From positions 1 through 41,732 of IMG/VR virus record IMGVR_UViG_3300022841_000028: a DNA stretch of 41,732 nt; one strand, written 5' to 3'. The notes beneath the pieces were generated by a model that was given only the letters and a program-made list of their open reading frames with translations, was not told the origin of the DNA and did not search any database. Shown piece after piece: positions 38,159-41,732 of the stretch. Origin of the DNA: a virus. The first letter of the stretch is position 1. Every line of letters starts with the position of its first letter. A program made the translations under genes and the position numbers.

Positions 38159-38348
38159 AGTAATTTAAAGGCAACCAACCTATCGTATCGTTGAACTCAA
38201 CAAAACGATGAAGTCCGCTATTGTCTTTAAATACTTTTGTTTTTATTTCACTGCCATCTTTTAAAACTGCAATAAAATCAAAACCTTCGGTGTTAGGTAT
38301 TAGTGCTAATTCTTTCATTTTTAAGTTATTTATTTGATTAATATTCAA
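38154..38348 (-). CDS. Cassette-borne protein, 64 residues
   Basis: MNINQINNLKMKELALIPNT, FDFIAVLKDGSEIKTKVFKD and FVEFNDTIGWLPLNYC. The true start could be the ATG 10 codons later (MKELALI). Small beta-rich domain. Its stop coincides with a cassette core. The tRNA-like element lies just upstream. Confidence 0.6.
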   Translation of the reverse strand: MNINQINNLKMKELALIPNTEGFDFIAVLKDGSEIKTKVFKDNSGLHRFVEFNDTIGWLPLNYC

Positions 38349-38357
38349 TTACTTATA

Positions 38358-38390
38358 TCCACAGAAGGTTATAAATAAACCTCTGTGGAA
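38358..38390. terminator. Hairpin between tRNA-like element and 64-residue gene
   Basis: TCCACAGAAGGTT (38358-38370) pairs with AACCTCTGTGGA (38379-38390), 12 bp with one bulge and a short AT loop. The plus strand continues with ATTTTTG, a U-run; the minus strand has no clear U-run. Terminator-like; direction uncertain. Confidence 0.5.
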
Positions 38391-38396
38391 TTTTTG

Positions 38397-38524
38397 TGAG
38401 ACAGGTTGGATTCGAACCAACAACCCTATTTTATTAAGTACGCTAATACTTTTTTATTTAGGTTTTTTAAAAAAACTTGTACTTCGTTTTTTATAATAGC
38501 GTCTGCCAATTCCGCCACTATCTC
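38397..38524 (-). tRNA. Leucine-tRNA-like element, abnormal anticodon region
   Basis: The minus strand begins GAGATAG and ends CTGTCTC plus A, a full 7-bp acceptor stem. TGGCGGAATTGGCAGACGC is the D-arm typical of bacterial tRNA-Leu. GTTGG-TTCGAAT-CCAAC is a perfect T-arm. The middle, about 77 nt of A/T-rich sequence, gives no normal anticodon stem with U33; a 7-bp A6C/GT6 stem with a 9-nt loop and a small AAGTA/TACTT stem can be drawn. It is 128 nt against about 85 for a normal tRNA-Leu. It may be a pseudo-tRNA or carry an insertion. Confidence 0.55.
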
Positions 38525-38571
38525 ATATTTTGACCATATTTCTGAACTCAGCAAAAAGGCATAAAACTACA

Positions 38572-38624
38572 CCTAACACTGTATAAAAGCCATAGAAAAA
38601 ACGGCTCTTATACTCACGTTAGCG
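38572..38624. repeat. attC-like imperfect palindrome 6
   Basis: Left arm 38572-38591 (CCTAACACTGTATAAAAGCC) pairs with right arm 38603-38624 (GGCTCTTATACTCACGTTAG), about 17 paired positions. Outer cores are CTAAC and GTTAG; the TAA stop of the 69-residue gene (38619-38621) lies in the GTTA core. Confidence 0.65.
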
Positions 38625-38828
38625 TTCATTTGCCCACTTTGCACCTTCTCTAAACATTTTCCTAGCCCAATACAATTTACCTTCATCCCAATGCGGTTCA
38701 TCATCATCATCATCATTATATTGAACTATACTTCTTTTTTCAAGTTCTATATCAATTTCATCATCAAACGAAACGCTAACACTATGTAAAGTGAATGGCT
38801 TTTTGGTTTTTGAAGTTTCGGTTTTCAT
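38619..38828 (-). CDS. Cassette-borne acidic protein, 69 residues
   Basis: MKTETSKTKKPFTLHSVSVS, a run of acidic residues (YNDDDDDEPHWDEGK) and a basic helical end (WARKMFREGAKWANER). Stop codon inside a cassette core. Polar domain halves suggest a binding adaptor; unknown. Confidence 0.6.
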   Translation of the reverse strand: MKTETSKTKKPFTLHSVSVSFDDEIDIELEKRSIVQYNDDDDDEPHWDEGKLYWARKMFREGAKWANER

Positions 38829-38863
38829 ATTAAAAGTTGTTTAAGTGTGAAAATATGTAGCTT

Positions 38864-38989
38864 TTAACAGTTATCAATACTTCCTGCATTTATTTGAGAA
38901 CTCCATTTACCAACCCTTATCCAAAACCATTTGTGTTTTAGTCCAATTCCAAACTTACTTTCAACGTGTCTTTCTTTGTAAAATCTCAT
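38864..38989 (-). CDS. Cassette-borne small protein, 41 residues
   Basis: MRFYKERHVESKFGIGLKHK, then WFWIRVGKWSSQINAGSIDN and C. I use the ATG at 38989 because the 32 codons before it fall in the palindrome at 39006-39102 and have no protein-like character. Basic and Trp-rich. Family not recognised. Confidence 0.5.
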   Translation of the reverse strand: MRFYKERHVESKFGIGLKHKWFWIRVGKWSSQINAGSIDNC

Positions 38990-39005
38990 AATATTAAATT
39001 TAAAA

Positions 39006-39102
39006 GCTGCTAACAATAAATAAATTGAATAGTGCATTGCAGCCGTTTTGCTTCTATCCAAGTGTAGTGAAGATGCACTACTCATTTTATTAAGGTCGTT
39101 AC
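39006..39102. repeat. attC-like palindrome 7
   Basis: TAGTGCAT (39030-39037) and ATGCACTA (39073-39080) are a perfect inverted repeat, and the outer edges are GCTGCTAAC and GTCGTTACC. It separates the 41- and 88-residue units. Confidence 0.45.
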
Positions 39103-39105
39103 CAA

Positions 39106-39372
39106 CTATAAACTGCTTTTTGCAATCCCAAGGAATAAATCAATATCCCAATTATCGTCAGGAATTTCCCCACGTTTATAAAACTCATACGCCGTTAACA
39201 GTTCCCTTCGGTTGCTAACAACGGGTATAGTTAATTTTTTAACAGCCTCATCGTAATCGTACAACATTGTAAAGCAATCAGGAACATCTCCTCCGCTTGG
39301 CTTCCATTTTCTAATATCTTTTATCAGATTTGTTTTAAGTTCTAATAATTCACTTTTCTCTATATTATCCAT
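39106..39372 (-). CDS. Cassette-borne protein, 88 residues
   Basis: MDNIEKSELLELKTNLIKDI, DCFTMLYDYDEAVKKLTIPV, and LTAYEFYKRGEIPDDNWDID. Acidic and helical, no motif. GTTAGCAACC, a cassette core, lies just upstream at 39415-39425. Function unknown. Confidence 0.65.
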   Translation of the reverse strand: MDNIEKSELLELKTNLIKDIRKWKPSGGDVPDCFTMLYDYDEAVKKLTIPVVSNRRELLTAYEFYKRGEIPDDNWDIDLFLGIAKSSL

Positions 39373-39416
39373 AATTTATCTATTTATCCGTTAAAAATCT
39401 AACCATACCCAAACCG

Positions 39417-39527
39417 TTAGCAACCATACAGAATAATAAACTCCTGCCAAGGCTGCAATACTTTAGCTGTTAATATTGTAATAGCCTTCAAAGGTTCCCC
39501 TCCAGCATCAATATCACTCTTTTTATC
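39417..39527 (-). pseudogene. Remnant ORF at the end of the cassette block
   Basis: 36 open codons, DKKSDIDAGGEPLKAITILT continuing as KVLQPWQEFIILYGC and TAA, with no start codon. Composition is protein-like, and the stop lies in a GTTAGCAACC core. It looks like the 3' end of a cassette gene whose 5' part is missing. Confidence 0.45.
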
Positions 39528-39826
39528 TTATAAAACTCTTTGTCCAAATTTCAGTTATGGAATGTTACCCTTTACACTAGGTCGATATGGTTAATCTATA
39601 TATCCGTGAAGATATCTAACATCTCTACAATAAACACAACTGCTGATACAGTCTATAATTATTATCTACCAAACGTTCTTATGGTGGTTATAGATATAAA
39701 ATTATCGTTTATCTTCAATCAAAGAGTTTAAAATTAGCTTTTCGGGTCTTACAAGGTTACTGCATGAATGAGAGGCTAACCTTTACCTTAATCTCAATTT
39801 AATCAGCTTTACTGCTAATAATATTT
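39528..39826. other. Non-coding stretch
   Basis: No acceptable gene on either strand; the plus-strand frame at 39540-39731 has no neighbours or promoter. It lies between the cassette remnant and the long hairpin and is AT-rich. Confidence 0.5.
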
Positions 39827-39944
39827 TTATATAACAATAAACAATAGGGCTCGTGAGAATATCTCTACTTAACGTCTTAGGAGCTGTTGACGTAGTTCCA
39901 AGCTACTCCAGTTACGCTATGCCCTATTGTTTATTGTTATATAA
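39827..39944 (-). ncRNA. Candidate non-coding RNA: 24-bp perfect inverted repeat with 70-nt insert
   Basis: 39827-39850 and 39921-39944 are perfectly complementary over 24 nt (ending AACAATAAACAATAGGGC on the plus strand). The 70-nt insert can fold further (ACGTC with GACGT; GGAG with CTCC). A phage-type promoter (39976-39998) stands 32 nt upstream on the minus strand, with no ORF between. The plus strand has TTTTTT after the right arm, so a rightward terminator is an alternative use. No reverse transcriptase or transposase is seen nearby. Confidence 0.6.
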
Positions 39945-39975
39945 TTTTTTATATTCTGTTATTGTGTCAATGAAC

Positions 39976-39998
39976 TTATTACTTACGTAATATACGAA
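39976..39998 (-). promoter_or_regulatory. Promoter-like sequence ahead of hairpin RNA
   Basis: Minus strand TTCGTATATTACGTAAG then TAATAA, a variant of the phage promoter placed directly after the stop of the 86-residue gene and before the long inverted repeat. No gene follows, so it probably serves the RNA. Confidence 0.5.
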
Positions 39999-40009
39999 TA
40001 GTATTTGTA

Positions 40010-40270
40010 TTAAGCAACTAAAGTAGTATTTAACTCTTCACTTCTCAACATTTTTAATTGCTTCAAAATAGAGAGAGTATTTCCCTTTAGTCCGTAATAG
40101 TTTTTTACATCTTGCAGTCTCCACATCCTATGTGGCTTTATTCCTTTACTAAACAGAGTTACTTCCCTTATCGAATGTACTAAGTTCCACTGTCCTTTCG
40201 GGAAATCCTTGCCGTTTAGGTTTAAGTTAACCTGCAGGTCTTTTTGGTATTGTGTTTTTGTATTTGTCAT
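40010..40270 (-). CDS. Unknown early protein, 86 residues
   Basis: MTNTKTQYQKDLQVNLNLNG, then KPHRMWRLQDVKNYYGLKGN and a helical end. Basic; the helix-rich C-terminus (DVKNYYGLKGNTLSILKQLK) resembles a small DNA-binding helix-turn-helix, which is only a resemblance. Promoter at 40289-40310. Confidence 0.65.
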   Translation of the reverse strand: MTNTKTQYQKDLQVNLNLNGKDFPKGQWNLVHSIREVTLFSKGIKPHRMWRLQDVKNYYGLKGNTLSILKQLKMLRSEELNTTLVA

Positions 40271-40288
40271 AACTCCTATTTCGATATC

Positions 40289-40310
40289 TTATTATACTTA
40301 AATATACGAA
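40289..40310 (-). promoter_or_regulatory. Bacteroidota-type promoter
   Basis: Minus strand TTCGTATATTTAAG then TATAATAA, with TTG 20 nt before TATATTTA. Drives the 86-residue gene. It lies in the short gap after the formyltransferase gene. Confidence 0.75.
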
Positions 40311-40321
40311 GAATATATTTA

Positions 40322-40870
40322 CTAGACAACTAAAAGGTCTAACCTTTGAAGATAACTTATCCATAGTTCTATAGAGTTTTTATGAAGTACACTGTACACC
40401 TCCTCTAAGTTCAAATCCTTTATATGCACCAGTCTCTCCTCTAAGATAGGTCCTTCATCTACTCCTACCGAGACCTTATGTATAACACAAGCTGAGACGT
40501 CTAGATTCAGGTGAAATGCTTTCTCTTGAGGATCCTTTCCTGCTAGTAGAGGGAGTATACCCGGATGACCGTTTAAAATGTTAGGATACTTGTCTATGAC
40601 TTCATGCGGTACTATCCTTAACCATCCGTGTAGTGTTATAACTTTAACCCCTTCCCCTAGCGCAGTAATGTATTCGTCTGGTGTTGGTTTATTACTAATA
40701 TAAGTAATCTCTTTTCCGGCTAACTTTGAGCTTATAGTTCTCACTTCCGAGGGTCTCTTGTTTGTTATAATCTTATCCGGCCACCGGCCGAGAGCCTCTG
40801 CTATAGAAGCTATTTCGGATCCGGTTTGAGAGAAGAAAGCTACCCAGGTATTATATTTAGAAGTTTCCAT
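40322..40870 (-). CDS. PurN-like formyltransferase
   Basis: 182 residues. The catalytic Asn-His-Asp set of the formyltransferase fold is visible: N100 and H102 in ILNGHPGILPLL, and D138 in VSVGVDEGPILEE, with spacing as in glycinamide ribonucleotide transformylase. HGWLRIVP before it matches the usual GYMRIL-type segment. The family moves a formyl group from formyl-tetrahydrofolate; the acceptor here could be a purine intermediate or a sugar nucleotide used in DNA modification. Follows the DUF932 gene by 3 nt. Confidence 0.85.
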   Translation of the reverse strand: METSKYNTWVAFFSQTGSEIASIAEALGRWPDKIITNKRPSEVRTISSKLAGKEITYISNKPTPDEYITALGEGVKVITLHGWLRIVPHEVIDKYPNILNGHPGILPLLAGKDPQEKAFHLNLDVSACVIHKVSVGVDEGPILEERLVHIKDLNLEEVYSVLHKNSIELWISYLQRLDLLVV

Positions 40871-40873
40871 AGA

Positions 40874-41671
40874 CTATGCGAATTGCTCTGCTAAAGCGAA
40901 TAGTTCTTTATTCATTTTTATATCTCTCTGAAATGCTTTTATTGGTTTAGCAGTTCTTACCTTACCAGTCGAAGTAGTATACTCAAAACGACCTTTAATT
41001 ACTTTCTCTTGTAGAATATTATATACTGTCCAGAGACTATCGCCCTTATCAGCTTCTCTTAGAGGAGTGAGTAGTAGCTTAGGTTCTACAACTGCCTTAT
41101 CACCAGCGAAACGTATACCCATAGCACTTAAAGCAAACTCTGTCTTTTGCTCTTCGCTTAGTTGGACATCTCTAAACTTATTCAATACCTCTATTGTACC
41201 TGGAAGTTCTTCTATCATCTTTACTATTGTAACCTGCAACTCTTCAAAAGAGTAACCCCTATGTCTAATTCGAAGTGATCCGAAACTCTTAGTAGCTACT
41301 ACTAGACCATTTGCACAAGCTACACGGTATAACCCTGCACTAAACGAGAAGGCTCCTAAAGCGTTATGAGAGTTTTGAATTAATACTTGAGGGAATACAG
41401 TCTCTCCATCCTCTGTCCGGAGTACTATATTATCATTTCTAAAAGCAACTAAATGCTTTGCATATCGATCCGTATCAAGGTTACCTGAAGTCTGTTGATC
41501 AGCCCCTATCACTTTCCATCCTAATTTAGCCATATCGTCAAGTATCCTTGTTGTCGGTATGTGAATGTAATGTTTAGAAACTAAAGGTGAAGCATGTTGC
41601 TCTACAACTGCTGGTGCTTTCTCACTTATCTCTTCTAAGGTAAGCGGTGTTTGGTTTGAAAAATTAATCAT
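40874..41671 (-). CDS. DUF932 protein
   Basis: 265 residues. The core NSHNALGAFSFSAGLYRVAC followed by ANGLVVATKSFGSLRIRHRG is the signature of DUF932, common in phages and plasmids. The N-terminus has HIPTTRILDDMAKLGWKVIG; the C-terminus is helical. Its role is unproven (it is found near replication and recombination genes). First gene behind the 41689-41711 promoter. Confidence 0.88.
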   Translation of the reverse strand: MINFSNQTPLTLEEISEKAPAVVEQHASPLVSKHYIHIPTTRILDDMAKLGWKVIGADQQTSGNLDTDRYAKHLVAFRNDNIVLRTEDGETVFPQVLIQNSHNALGAFSFSAGLYRVACANGLVVATKSFGSLRIRHRGYSFEELQVTIVKMIEELPGTIEVLNKFRDVQLSEEQKTEFALSAMGIRFAGDKAVVEPKLLLTPLREADKGDSLWTVYNILQEKVIKGRFEYTTSTGKVRTAKPIKAFQRDIKMNKELFALAEQFA

Positions 41672-41688
41672 AAACTTTTATTTATTTC

Positions 41689-41711
41689 TTATTATACTAT
41701 AAATATACGAA
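41689..41711 (-). promoter_or_regulatory. Bacteroidota-type promoter
   Basis: Minus strand TTCGTATATTTATAG then TATAATAA, with TTG exactly 20 nt before TATATTTA. It drives DUF932 and the PurN-like gene. Confidence 0.75.
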
Positions 41712-41732
41712 CTTGCTAAGTCGTAGGCAACT

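Noticed and set aside
38990-39085. 73-residue version of the 41-residue cassette protein
   Set aside because: The first 32 codons cover a palindrome (TAGTGCAT/ATGCACTA) and have no protein-like composition.
39827-39944. Retron msr-msd or insertion-sequence end
   Set aside because: No reverse transcriptase or transposase gene is present in the window and no target-site duplication is visible.

Overview
The window looks like part of a large lytic T4-like tailed phage (myovirus type) that infects a Bacteroidota host, probably a flavobacterium. Three things point that way. (1) The left third carries a T4-type baseplate and tail module: gp6-like and gp25-like wedge proteins, a spike-like protein, tail proteins, and a gp55-like late sigma factor. 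(2) At least a dozen intergenic gaps carry a promoter that fits the Bacteroidota vegetative consensus (TTG, about 20 nt, TAnnTTTR), and most starts sit behind A-rich leaders without Shine-Dalgarno sites. (3) Several small proteins resemble families I associate with Bacteroidota phages. Every gene I accept is on the minus strand, so transcription runs from high to low coordinates. The DNA is AT-rich and standard code use is evident (TAA, TAG and TGA all terminate long genes).

Layout. 1-13,530: virion module, read right to left as HD-domain hydrolase, membrane protein, late sigma factor, spike/hub-type protein, gp25, gp6 and tail fibre/adhesin proteins. Many junctions are TAATG or ATGA overlaps. 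13,550-16,630: seven small-to-medium genes, four of which share an N-terminal NFN-x-x-[EQ]-[YF] motif that may be a capsid-targeting signal. 16,665-17,176: two membrane proteins (holin-like candidate). 17,177-18,485: mostly non-coding, with a possible structured RNA, one doubtful ORF and one 54-residue gene. 18,486-22,616: small early genes, including a papain-like protein, a UV-endonuclease fragment cut off at a 76-bp direct repeat, and a gene of REDGPA-type repeats. 22,617-23,886: non-coding. 24,809-34,836: arrays of short early genes in operons, each headed by the Bacteroidota-type promoter. They include spanin candidates, a metallophosphoesterase, a candidate -1 frameshift gene and a gene split by an amber codon. 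34,984-36,912: two tandem tetrapeptide-repeat ORFs (S-V-x-N) next to a DUF6745-like gene. 40,010-41,671: a small gene, a PurN-like formyltransferase and a DUF932 protein.

The most unusual content is two blocks (about 23,880-24,800 and 37,050-39,530) of single-gene units separated by imperfect palindromes bounded by GTTA/TAAC cores. They resemble integron attC sites, but no integrase is visible. One 277-bp unit occurs in both blocks, 13.4 kb apart, almost identical, with its ends at the palindrome cores. This suggests that gene cassettes have moved as units into or within the phage. A leucine-tRNA-like element with an abnormal centre sits in the second block. Just beyond that block, a 24-bp perfect inverted repeat enclosing 70 nt lies behind its own phage-type promoter and is a candidate non-coding RNA.

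All family assignments are from reading motifs; no database search was run.
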